Positions 10,635 through 21,393 of a DNA stretch of 64,000 bases are shown in pieces. The translations under genes and the position numbers were made by a program. The notes under the pieces were generated by a model, which saw only the letters and a program-made list of their open reading frames with translations, was not told the DNA's origin and did not search any database. Numbering within the stretch: position 1 is the stretch's first letter; every line of letters begins with the position of its first letter. This DNA is from Agroathelia rolfsii (Eukaryota > Basidiomycota > Agaricomycetes > Amylocorticiales > Amylocorticiaceae): positions 4,278,001 through 4,342,000 of the forward strand of contig JABRWF010000002.1 in the NCBI GenBank assembly GCA_018343915.1, given 5' to 3'.

Positions 10635-11242
10635 TGTCAAGGCTTGCGCTCTTGACTACCTCAATCAACCAAAGTGACGTTACCCATTACACTATACAAT
10701 ATGTATTGTACCACTAATAGGTCTCCTTGTATACTCTAAGCTTACAAAGCTTTCCACTAGGCTATTGTTTGCTAATGACACATGTAAGATGCTTAGTAAC
10801 GGTATGCAGTGTTATACTTTTGTTATGTATAAAGGTTTTAGCTTAGAAGGGAGAACTCCCTTAAGTTCACATGAATGCCCTTATATATATTAGGAACTTA
10901 AAGCAAGAGGTAGGGGTGCCAGAGGTAGTGTAGTAAGGGGGGGCACACATAGGGCTTACGTGGTCCTTATACAACCTAGGGGCTGACTAAGTGCACTAGG
11001 AGGGCTAATAGGTGTACAGGCTAGGATGATAAGCCTGAAGGCAAATTTATTAGTAAGAGTGTCTATTACATGAGCTATTACTCATCTGAAGGCAAAAGGT
11101 TGAAGCTAAGGTCTTCAGGGAGCATTACAGGGTCCTTATATACATGAACAAGGGCTGTGCTATAGTCTGTGTGCAGCCTCTTATAAACATCAAGGAAAGC
11201 TTTTAATAATAGTGCAAACGGATGACTAAGCATGATGGTATA
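10635..11242 (-). mobile_element. L1b LTR, part one, split by L6 and by an inversion
   Basis: Starts TGTCAAGGCTTGCGCTC and carries the L1 promoter and hairpin in reverse. It breaks off at GTATA against L6. The missing remainder is 14421-14670 on the other side of the inverted segment. The left flank CAAAG equals, after un-inversion, the flank CTTTG at 14416-14420. Confidence 0.85.
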
Positions 11243-12092
11243 TGTCACAACCCTAGTTGTACTATGTCATAGTTATTATAGCATTTATTCATGTTTACCA
11301 AGCATACACTCAGGTTTACCAAGCAAATATCTAGAATTACCATGCAGCTGTCAAAGGATTTCTTAGAGATTATATCAAGCTATATAAAAGCCATAGCATA
11401 TTATACTTTATAGCATACTAGTTATAAGTCATAGTATATCATAGTAAGCTATAGTTGCTATTTTATTACAGCTCAGTTCTAAGCCTTAGGCTTAGAAAGA
11501 GGCATACCTGTATTTCCGCTCCCTGGCTGCCATTGCTACGCTGGTTGTGACATGTGACATGTCACATCACAAAAAGAGCGTAACTTTGCAATCTCTCATC
11601 TTCAGGCACTATCACAGGTACAAAGGGACTACAGTACATATTGCTGATCACTGGAACAATCAAGGAGAATCTTAGGAGTAATAGTGGATTATTAGTAAGG
11701 AATAGAAGCTAGGAAAGCGTACCAAAGTAAGAGAACAATAGTATACAAATCATGTATTTAAGTTACTAAGGTCTAAGAGATGTCCCCCATCTCACAGACC
11801 TCTTTCGTCAATTCTATTGTCTTTTTCCTTGTCTAAAGTCCCCTCACAAGCCACTACTAGCTCTAAGAATATTTCCTTGCCTTTGTATTATTTCCTGCAA
11901 GCCCAAGTTATAGTCAAAGCTATTATAAGTCATAGTTCACTATCCCATAGTTAATCTCAGGGTTTCCAACCCTGAGAGCGTCACCTCTAGCCTTGGATTA
12001 GGCTAGAGAAATCATAAAATTTTACTAACAATTCCATAGGAACTATTCACAGTGTTCATAGTATTATTGTTTATTGCTATAGACCTGTGACA
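11243..12092 (+). mobile_element. Solo L6 LTR, copy 1
   Basis: 850 bp, TGTCACAACCC...CCTGTGACA. A TATA-like CTATATAAAAGCC lies near 11380. A palindromic TGTGACATGTCACA lies near 11555. It appears almost identical to copy 2 (14671-15520, opposite strand). Its left flank is GTATA and its right flank GGCTG, which do not match each other but do match those of copy 2. Confidence 0.88.
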
Positions 12093-12205
12093 GGCTGTCT
12101 ATTATGAATAAATAATATGTAGAAAGTCCAAGAAAAATCGTAAAAATACAAGAAAAATACAGGAAAATGAAGAAAAATTAGGAGAGTCTGGGTGTACCCA
12201 TGACA
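12093..12205 (-). mobile_element. L1a LTR fragment cut off by the L6 inversion
   Basis: The first 113 bp of an L1a in reverse, ending GGGTGTACCCATGACA. Its other 743 bp are at 15526-16268. Confidence 0.85.
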
Positions 12206-12611
12206 GTTATCTCCTTGTTAATCTTTTCAAGGTTTTCTTCCTCCTGTTCCTTGATCTACTTGTAGTTGCCTATGGTTACAAAGCTTAGGACCTCCTCTAG
12301 GTCTTCTGATTTTATAGAGGGGCTGAAGGGCAATGGGTAGCCTGATTAGGAAGGTATATCAGTTTCCTAATAGGGTATTTCCTTATCTATGCTTACTGTT
12401 GAGATCTAGAGGCCACTGATGGTCAATCTCTTGATCCTCAATAATCTGCTGATCAAGGGTTTCTGTGATAGCAACCTGATTGGCTGTGTTGATTGCCTGG
12501 ACAATGGCAAGGTTGAAAGAAGCTGTGTTAGATTGAAAAGACACTAGATAAGGAAATTATTTAGTTAGCTACTCCTGATCTATCTAAGTTGCTTATTTAG
12601 GCAGGGCTCAT
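12206..12611. other. Orphan 406-bp segment of unknown origin
   Basis: It lies between two L1a ends and matches no other repeat here. On the minus strand a patchy open frame reads, for example, NLAIVQAINTANQVAITETL, which could be a retroelement gag piece. I cannot assign it. Confidence 0.4.
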
Positions 12612-13043
12612 TGTCATGGGTACACCCAGACTCTCCTAATCTTTCTTTATTTTCCTGTATTTTTCTTGTATTTTTACAATTTTTCTTGGACTTTCTACAC
12701 ATTATTTATTCATAATAGACAGTCTAGGACAATTGGTTACAGAGTACTTAGTTATATGACCGGCCATCATTGTACCTTTATACTAGTACCTATTAGTAAA
12801 TAGAGTCTAGACCCTTCTAGTTCCTTCCAAGTCTAGACTCTTGATCAATCAGCTGATGATACAATAATTGCACCATCATGCTTAGTTATCTATTTATACT
12901 ATGTTTAGCATTCCTTTCTATTTCTATCTCTATGCATAGACCATTCAGAAGTACACAGACCACCCCTGAAACTTATATAAGGACCCTGTAACACTCCCTG
13001 AAGGCCTTAGCTTTGACCTTTTGCCTTCAGGTGAGTAAATAAG
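12612..13043 (+). mobile_element. L1a LTR, 5' part
   Basis: TGTCATGGGTACACCCAG to just after the splice-donor hairpin. It is cut at ATAAG by a second L1a. TATA, hairpin and GTGAGT donor are intact. Its continuation is not next to the nested copy, so the far half was lost or moved. Confidence 0.85.
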
Positions 13044-14420
13044 TGTCATGGGTACACCTAGACTCTCCTAATCTTTCTTTATTTTCCTGTATTTTTCTTG
13101 TATTTTTACAATTTTTCTTGGACTTTCTACACATTATTTATTTATAATAGACAGCCTAGAACAATTGGTTACAGAGTACTTAGTTATATGACCGGCCATC
13201 ATTGTACCTTTATACTAGTACCTATTAGTAAACAGAGTCTAGACCCTTCTAGTTCCTTCCAAGTCTAGTATCATAGGACACTCATGACTCAACCAACATA
13301 ACCCTAAGATACCTAGCCTAGAAGGGCCAGAAGCAAATAGGGGGGTACAACTAATATCTTTAAGCTCCCCTAGCAGGGAGGTGCAACTCATGTTTAAAGA
13401 CCTAGAGGCAAGGTCTCCTACTGTTTCATAAAGGCTTCCATGCAACATACAATCACTAGTATTCTTAAAGTCTTTTGCCAGGTAGGACATGCTGTCTTCA
13501 GCTTTGATATAATTCTTTATACTCCCTTATCCTAGGAGTCCATGTTCACACATCCTAGTAATACATGCATACCTTTACTCAGGTTTATACTCCCTTAGAG
13601 CATGGAGTCATAGCATATCTCCTTAACCTTGGGGTCCAGGTATAATAATAAAGATGATGATAGGGGGGGTAAAATACATAAGAAAGAGAATGGGGGAAGG
13701 AACTTCAGGTGTGAGTAAGAGTGACACAGAGGGCAAAAGGTGGTCAAGCTGGATTGCAAAGGTCTCAAGGGCAGGCCTCTATATACTGTTTACAAGTACT
13801 CTAAGAATAGTTCTTAACTCCACATTAAGAGAAATAGAAGCAAGGAAAGAAAAAGGATCAGAGGAGTTAGAACAGAAGTATAGTGTGGGAAGAAATCAAA
13901 GATGAAAGAAGCATCAAAGATGGGAGAAGCAAATCAATGATGTACATCAGAAGATTCAGAAGTATACCCAAATGAAGTACAGTACTATATAAACAATGCA
14001 ACAAGAAACCAAAAATAAAGAAATAAAGCTTATACACTTAAATCAAAAGATAAAAAGTCAAGAAAAATAGTAGAAAATAGAGAAAAATTAGGGGAACAAA
14101 ATAATCATGGGATCAACCCATGATATCTAGACTCTTAATCAATCAGCTAATGATGCAATGATTGCATCATTATACTCAGTCATCCATTTATACTATGTTT
14201 AGCATTCCTTTCTATTTCTGTCTCTGTACACAGACCATTCAGAAGTACACAGACCACCCCTGAAACTTATATAAGGACCCTGTAACACTCCCTAAAGGCC
14301 TTAGCTTTGACCTTTTGCCTTCAGGTGAGTAAATAAGCATGTACATCTCTCTTTACCATTTACTAATATATTTACCTTCAGGCTCATTGTCCTAGCCCTC
14401 TCACCCTTGCCCTCCCTTTG
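13044..14420 (+). mobile_element. L1a LTR interrupted by L2
   Basis: Two pieces, 13044-13268 and 14126-14420, flank an L2 insertion with target duplication TCTAG. It ends at CTTTG where an L1b inserted; the rest is at 10418-10634 in reverse. Confidence 0.85.
13269..14125 (-). mobile_element. Solo L2 LTR
   Basis: 857 bp, TATCATAGGACACTC...ATCAACCCATGATA, with TCTAG on both sides. It carries the conserved L2 open frame (ATG at 13490, minus) and a G-run from the poly-C tract. Confidence 0.88.
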
Positions 14421-14670
14421 TGTCATGGGTACACCCAGACTCTCCTGATTTTTCTCTATTTTTTCCTATTTTTCTTGTATTTTTACGATTTATTTTACAT
14501 TTTCTATACCTCTTTCATTATTTATTTCTCTAATAAGGCAAAAGTTCACATAGTGCTTGGTCACATGACCAGCCATCATAGTTTCCTTGTACCAGTGCCT
14601 ATTTAGTAAGCACAGCCTAGACCATTCTATTGTTAGGCTAAGGATCACTCAGCATGAATAATAAGTATAC
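14421..14670 (+). mobile_element. L1b LTR, part two, split by L6
   Basis: TGTCATGGGTACACCCAG to TATAC at the L6 boundary. With 10635-11242 it rebuilds a complete L1b of about 853 bp once the intervening segment is flipped. Confidence 0.85.
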
Positions 14671-15520
14671 TGTCACAGGTCTATAGCAATAAACAATAAT
14701 ACTATGAACACTGTGAATAGTTCCTATGGAATTGTTAGTAAAATTTTATGATTTCTCTAGCCTAATCCAAGGCTAGAGGTGACGCTCTCAGGGTTTCCAA
14801 CCCTGAGGTTAACTATGGGATAGTGAACTATGACTTATAATAGCTTTGACTATAACTTGGGCTTGCAGGAAATAATACAAAGGCAAGGAAATATTCTTAG
14901 AGCTAGTAGTGGCTTGTGAGGGGACTTTAGACAAGGAAAAAGACAATAGAATTGACGAAAGAGGTCTGTGAGATGGGGGACATCTCTTAGACCTTAGTAA
15001 CTTAAATACATGATTTGTATACTATTGTTCTCTTACTTTGGTACGCTTTCCTAGCTTCTATTCCTTACTAATAATCCACTATTACTCCTAAGATTCTCCT
15101 TGATTGTTCCAGTGATCAGCAATATGTACTGTAGTCCCTTTGTACCTGTGATAGTGCCTGAAGATGAGAGATTGCAAAGTTACGCTCTTTTTGTGATGTG
15201 ACATGTCACATGTCACAACCAGCGTAGCAATGGCAGCCAGGGAGCGGAAATACAGGTATGCCTCTTTCTAAGCCTAAGGCTTAGAACTGAGCTGTAATAA
15301 AATAGCAACTATAGCTTACTATGATATACTATGACTTATAACTAGTATGCTATAAAGTATAATATGCTATGGCTTTTATATAGCTTGATATAATCTCTAA
15401 GAAATCCTTTGACAGCTGCATGGTAATTCTAGATATTTGCTTGGTAAACCTGAGTGTATGCTTGGTAAACATGAATAAATGCTATAATAACTATGACATA
15501 GTACAACTAGGGTTGTGACA
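14671..15520 (-). mobile_element. Solo L6 LTR, copy 2
   Basis: 850 bp, TGTCACAGGTC...GGGTTGTGACA, inverted relative to copy 1. Flanks are TATAC (left) and CAGCC (right). CAGCC pairs with GGCTG beside copy 1, and TATAC with GTATA beside copy 1. Confidence 0.88.
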
Positions 15521-16268
15521 CAGCCTAGGACAATTAGTTACAGAGTACTTAGTTATATGACCGGCCATTATTATACCTTTGTACCAGTACCTATTAGTAA
15601 ACAGAGTCTAGACCCTTCTAGTTCCTTCCAAGTCTAGACTCTTAATCAATCAGCTGATAATGCAATGATTGCACCATCATACTTAGTCATCCATTTATAC
15701 TATGTTTAGCATTCCTTTCTATTTCTGTCTCTATGCACAGACCATTTAGAAGTGCACAGACCACCCCTGAAACTTATATAAGGACCCTGTAACACTCCCT
15801 GAAGGCCTTAGCTTTGACCTTTTGCCTTCAGGTGAGTAAATAAGCATGTACATCTCTCTTTACTATTTACTAATACATTTGCCTTCAGGCTCATCATCCT
15901 AGCCCTCTCACCCTTGCCCTCTCTTTGTGCCTCGTCAGCCTAGGGGTTGTATAAGGACCTAAGCAAGCCATAGAACAGGCTGTATTGCCTGCCTCCCCCT
16001 CTCTATATCAAGTCCCTTAATAAATTAGGGCAAAGTGTGACTTAGGGTTATTACCCTCTAAGAAAGAATCTAAGTGTCTCAGAGTGTTTAGCACTCCCTT
16101 CTTTACTAAGCAAGCAGTAACAAGTCATTAGCCAACAGTAGCCTTTGGTGGAAAGTCTTCTAGACTTGGAGTACACCTTTGGGACCTAGTAGCAGTATAT
16201 TGTTCTGTTTGTGGTGTGAGTAGGGGTCACCTCTGTTGTTTAGATAGTCAAGAGTGTGAGCCTTGACA
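15521..16268 (+). mobile_element. L1a LTR, 3' part
   Basis: Starts at CAGCCTAGGACAATT and ends GTGTGAGCCTTGACA. It contains TATA, hairpin, donor and acceptor. Joined to 12093-12205 it makes an 856-bp L1a. Confidence 0.87.
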
Positions 16269-17161
16269 GTTGCTACTCAACCTTTGATATCAAAGATTTC
16301 TTTTTGTATAAAATTTTCCCAGAAAATAAAATCAAATACACAATAATATCTAATGGTACTAAACTCCCAATCAAAGGAATAGGTACAGTTAAGATCAAAC
16401 ATGTTGATTCCAGTGGAAGAATACATGTTCTAGATATCTCAAATATGAGATATATTTTGGACACCAAAGAAAGATTACTCTTACCTCAACAAATATCCCA
16501 AAAAACAAATGGATATTGGGTAATCAGACAATCTAGAAAGATCATGGAATTAATCATCAATAAGAAAAAGATGCTAAGCATATATATCAATCAAAATAAC
16601 AATTTTGAGCTTAGAGGAAAAATTACTCAAAGCAAATATGCCATGTCTCTACTCACTAAAGATGAAATACCATATGATGTAATACACCAAAGATTTGCTT
16701 ATGCAAATAGAGATTCAATTTTGCATATATTATCAAGTACAGTAGGTAGACCAAGTAATATTGGAGCTACTACTGAAGAAACTTGTAAAGGATGTGCAAA
16801 AGCAAAGTCAATTAGAGCATCTCACCCTCCATCTCCAGACCATGCAATGCATCCAAATGATATAGTTCACTCAGATATTTACACATTACCAATAAATGCT
16901 ATAAGAAGTAATATCAAATATACTGTAGTCTTCCTAGATAATGCTACTTCATATTGTACAATGTATTTCTTATCATCAAAAGACCAAGTCTTTGAAGCAT
17001 TTAAGAAATATGTAAACTGGTCAGAAAGACAATCTAAAAGAAAGCTATATATATTTAGATCTAACAGAGGAGGAGAATTCATGTCTAAAGAATTCCAAGT
17101 ATATCTTGATCAATTAGGAATTGCTCATGAAACATCTATTCTGCATACATATCAGCAAAAT
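16269..17161 (+). pseudogene. Ty1/copia GAG-pre-integrase and integrase fragment
   Basis: An open frame of nearly 300 codons, truncated at both ends by L1 LTRs. The pre-integrase domain is seen as VIHQRFAYANRDSIL and ETCKGCAKAKSIRA (the HHCC zinc fold). The integrase core starts HSDIYTLP and continues YTVVFLDNATSY. The second catalytic Asp is replaced: RSNRGGEF where RSDRGGEF is expected, a G-to-A change. It ends LHTYQQN at the L1b start. No copia LTR adjoins it and no reverse transcriptase follows. Confidence 0.88.
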
Positions 17162-17415
17162 TGTCATGGGTACACCTAGACTCTCCTAATTTTTCTTTAT
17201 TTTTTGCTATTTTTCTTGTATTTTTATGATTTATTTTCCATTTTCTACACCTCTTTCATTATTTATTTGCCCAACAAGGCAAAGGATCACATGGTGCTTG
17301 GTCACATGACCGGCCATTATAGTTCCCTTGTACCGGTGCCTAGTTAGTAAGCACAGTCTAGACTGTTCTATTGTTAGGCTAAGGATCACTCAGCATGATG
17401 CAACAAGTATACCAT

Positions 17416-17826
17416 TGTCATGGGACACTCATAACTTAACCAATATAACCCTAAGATGCCTAGCCTAGAAGGGCCAGAAACAAATAGGGGGGGGGGGTAC
17501 AACTGATATCTTTAAGCTCCCCTAGCAGGGAGGTGCAACTCATGTTTAAAGACCTAGAGGCAAGGTCTCCTACTGTTTCATAAAGGCTTCCATGCAATAT
17601 ACAATCACTGGTATTCTTAAAGTCCTTTGCCAGGTAGGACATGCTATCTTCAGCTTTGACATAATTCTTTATACTCCCTCATCCTAGGAGTCCATATTCA
17701 TACATCCTGGTGACACATGTATAGCTTTACTCAGTTTTATACTCCCTTAGAGCATAGAGTTACAGCATATCCCCTTAACCTTGGGGTCCAGGTATAACAA
17801 TAAAGATAATGATGGGGGGGGGTAAA
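17416..17826 (-). mobile_element. Truncated L2 LTR
   Basis: TGTCATGGGACACTC up to the G-run and GGTAAAG, then directly L1b sequence. About 450 bp of L2 and part of the host L1b are deleted. It carries the L2 open frame (minus). Confidence 0.78.
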
Positions 17827-17964
17827 GTTCATGTATATAAGGACCCTGTAATGCTCCCTGAAGGCCTTAGCTTTGACCTTTTGCCTTCAGGTGAGTAGTA
17901 GCTCATATAATAGTTACACTTACTAATAAATTTGCCTTCAGGCTCATCGTCTTAGTACACATAC

Positions 17965-18820
17965 TGTCATGGGTACACCCAGACTCTCCTAATTTTTCTG
18001 TATTTTCCTGTATTTTTCTTGTATTTTTACGATTTTTCTTGGACTTTCTATACATTATTTATTCATAATAGACAGCCTAGGACAATTGGTTACAGAGTAC
18101 TTAGTTATATGACTAGCCATCATTATACCTTTGTACCAGTACCTATTAGTAAACAGAGTCTAGACCCTTCTAGTTCCTTCCAAGTCTAGACTCTTGATCA
18201 ATCAGCTGATGATGCAATGATTGCACCATCATGCTCAGTCATCCATTTGTACTATGTTTAGCATTCCTTTCTATTTCTGTCTCTGTGCACAGACCATTCA
18301 GAAGTGCACAGACCACCCCTGAAACTTATATAAGGACCCTGTAACACTCCCTGAAGGCCTTAGCTTTGACCTTCTACCTTCAGGTGAGTAAATAAGCATG
18401 TATATCTTTCTTTACCATTTACTAATATATCTGCCTTCAGGCTCATTGTCCTAGCCCTCTCACCCTTGCCCTCCCTTTGTGCCTCGTCAGCCTAAGGGTT
18501 GTATAAGGACCTAAGCAAGCTATAGAACAGGCTATATTGCCTGCCTCCCCCTTTCTATATCAAGTCCCTTAATAAGTCAGGGCAAGGTGTGATTTAGGGT
18601 TATTACCCTCTAAGAAAGAATCTAAGTGTCTCAGAGTGTTTAGCACTCCCTTCTTTACTAAGCAAGCAGTAACAAGTCATTAGCCAACAGTAGCCTTTGG
18701 TGGAAAGTCTTCTAGACTTGGAGTACACCTTTAGGACCTAGTAGCAGTACATTGTTCTGTTTGTGGTGTGGGTAGAGGTCACCTCTGTTGTTTAGATAGT
18801 CAAGAGCGTGAGCCTTGACA
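17965..18820 (+). mobile_element. Solo L1a LTR
   Basis: 856 bp with target duplication CATAC on both sides, inside an L1b. Promoter, hairpin, donor and acceptor are all present. Confidence 0.92.
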
Positions 18821-19203
18821 CATACTCCCCCCCTTACCCTTCTAGTGTACTTAGTTAGCCTCTAGGTTGTATAAGGACTAAGTAAGCTAAGTGCTCTCTA
18901 CATTACACATGAGCCCCTCCTATGCCCCTTTCCCTGTTTTGCTGAAGTCCCTAATAAATCAAGGGCATAAGTGTGACTTAAGGAATTATCTCTCTAAGAT
19001 AAGCCTCTAGATATTACAGAAGTCTAGAATTACATACTACTACTAAACAAAGAATATGCGTCATTAGCAAACAGTAGCCCAGCAGAAAGTCTTGCAGACT
19101 TAGAGTACGCCAGAAGACTTATTAGCGGTACAGCGTGCACCTTGTGGTGTAGTGGGTGTAATCACTTCTATTATTGAGGTAGTCAAGAGCGCAAGCCTTG
19201 ACA

Positions 19204-19389
19204 TATTGTGCTTACCTGAAGACAAAGAGAACAAATCTGGGGTCTTTAGGTAGAGGCACTATAAGGGTTATATACTATTTCTACCTGGTCTATACTAGTG
19301 ACTAGTACATAGTCTGTATACAGAGGTGCTAAGTATGATGCGATATTGCACTATAGTGAGTCTATAATAGTATTATAGTCCAGACCTAT
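19204..19389 (-). mobile_element. L3 LTR fragment
   Basis: Begins TATTGTGCTTACCTGAAG and runs to GTCCAGACCTAT, where L4 starts. The preceding L3 portion is not here; 53020-53576 ends at exactly the adjoining position. Confidence 0.8.
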
Positions 19390-20946
19390 TGTTAGGGGTT
19401 GATCTTTTGAATTTTTCACTTTCTTTGATTTTTCATTATTTCATTTTATTTTATGGATTAGTATTTTGCTTACTGTACTTGCAATTCTTCTTGGATCAAG
19501 ATCTTACTTTTTAGGGTCTATTTGGTACTGTTTCTTTACCTTATTTTCCATTCTAATCTTCTTATCTCTTGGTTGATCTCCTTAGTTTTGCATTTTACTA
19601 TACATGTCTTTATTTCTTCACTTTGTGGCTGATATGGCTGCACTTTTATACTCTTCAATATTGAGACTCAGCTACTGTATAGCTTATGTATATACTTAAG
19701 GCTGGCTATCCTAGAGAATACTTCTCTAGTTCAGACTACTCTGTTCACTACTTAGTGTTCTTTGCTCAATCCATTCTTTTACTTTCTTATGACTTAGTGA
19801 TGATAATGCTAGCTCACTCTGGCTTATGTTCTTTGTCTATACACTCAGGAAAGGCTATAGGCTCTAATAATCAGTGAGGGATAGGATATCCTAAAAGCCT
19901 GCTCTATTAGGGGTATAGATATATAAAGTTATATGATGATTGGCATTTATTAGCCCTTGCCAGGTGTCATGGGTACACCCAGACTCTCCTAATCTTTCTT
20001 TATTTTCTTGTATTTTTCTTGTATTTTTACAATTTTTCTTGGACTTTCTAAACATTATTTATTCATAATAGACAGCCTAGGTTAATTGGTTACAGAGTAC
20101 TTAGTTATATGACTAGCCATCATTGTACCTTTGTACCAGTACCTATTAGTAAATAGAGTCTAGACCCTTCTAGTTCCTTCCAAGTCTAGACTCTTGATCA
20201 ATCAGCTGATAATGCAATGATTGCACCATCATGCTCAGTCATCTATTTGTACTATGTTTAGTATTCCTTTCTATCTCTGTCTCTGTGCACAGACCATTCA
20301 GAAGCACACAGACCACCCCTGAAACTTATATAAGGACCCTATAACACTCCCTGAAGGCCTTAGCTTCGATTTTTTGCCTTCAGGTGAGTAAATAAGCATG
20401 TACATCTCTCTTTACTATTTACTAATACATTTGCCTTCAGGCTCATTGTTCTAGCCCTCTCACCCTTGCCCTCCCTTTGTGCCTTGTCAGCCTAAGGGTT
20501 GTGTAAGGACCTAAGCAAGCTATAGAATAGGCTGTATTGCCTGCCTCCCCCTCTCTATATCAAGTCCCTTAATAAATCAGGGCAAAGTGTGATTTAGGGT
20601 TATTACCCTCTAAGAAAGAATCTAAGTGTCTCAGAGTGTTTAGCACTCCCTTCTTTACTAAGCAAGCAGTAAAAAGTCATTAGCCAACAGTAGCCTTTGG
20701 TGGAAAGTCTTCTAGACTTGGAGTACACCTTTAGGACCTAGTAGCAGTACATTGTTCTGTTTATAGTGTGAGTAGGGGTCACCTCTATTGTTTAGATAGT
20801 CAAGAGTGTGAGCCTTGACACTAGGGGTATTCCCACTATGTTATATTTCTCAGTTTCCCACTACCTTCTCATTACTCCTTACCCCCCCCCCCCCCTTTTA
20901 TGGTTGTTTGGAGTGGTTAGTCATGGCTTCTGGCCATGCCCTGACA
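19390..20946 (+). mobile_element. Solo L4 LTR interrupted by L1a
   Basis: TGTTAGGGGTTGATC...CCATGCCCTGACA, pieces 19390-19964 and 20821-20946. It has a 14-15 C tract. Flanks CCTAT and GTAGT differ and lie in different elements (L3 and GypA leader), so the LTR is recombinant. Confidence 0.85.
19965..20820 (+). mobile_element. Solo L1a LTR inside L4
   Basis: 856 bp. Flanks are CCAGG (left) and CTAGG (right). The uninterrupted L4 at 62813 reads CCAGGGG here, so the right copy changed CpA to TpA after insertion. Confidence 0.92.
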
Positions 20947-21393
20947 GTAGTCTTCATTTTCACACATTTCTTGTTTTGGGAGTATTCTTGGCCAGCTTGC
21001 AAGTGGTATTAGTATCCACAGTTGCATTGGTTTTTTTGAGCTATTAACGGAAACATCACCTAAGTGGATAGATGAAAAAGACTCTGGTTACTATAAGTAG
21101 CCCAAAACAAGTAAATATTTTAGTAGAATTAGGCCTAGCTCAAAGGGCAAAAACACTTTTATCCATTTGTACAAATCACTTTGGGAGTCTCCAGTAATTA
21201 CTGTCTAGCTTGCCTATTATTTTACACCTAGACTATAACCCTAGTCCAACCCTAGAGGAAGAAAGTGGTGAAGACATCTCTTTAGGAGAGTATAAATCCT
21301 CCAACAAAGAAAACCCCACTTTCCTACCTCTATTCCCCTTCACACAAGTATCCACCCTTCCTACCCCTTTCACCCCATATACATGTTCTTCCA

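Larger units (their letters stand above)
17162..19203 (+). mobile_element. L1b LTR with two nested LTRs
   Basis: Own pieces are 17162-17415, about 17827-17964 and 18826-19203; it ends GCGCAAGCCTTGACA. Flanks AAAAT (copia) and TATTG (L3) differ, so the two ends came from different insertions. Confidence 0.82.

Noticed and set aside
13654..13905. 83-codon plus-strand frame in the L2 at 13269
   Set aside because: Antisense to L2, not kept in other L2 copies.
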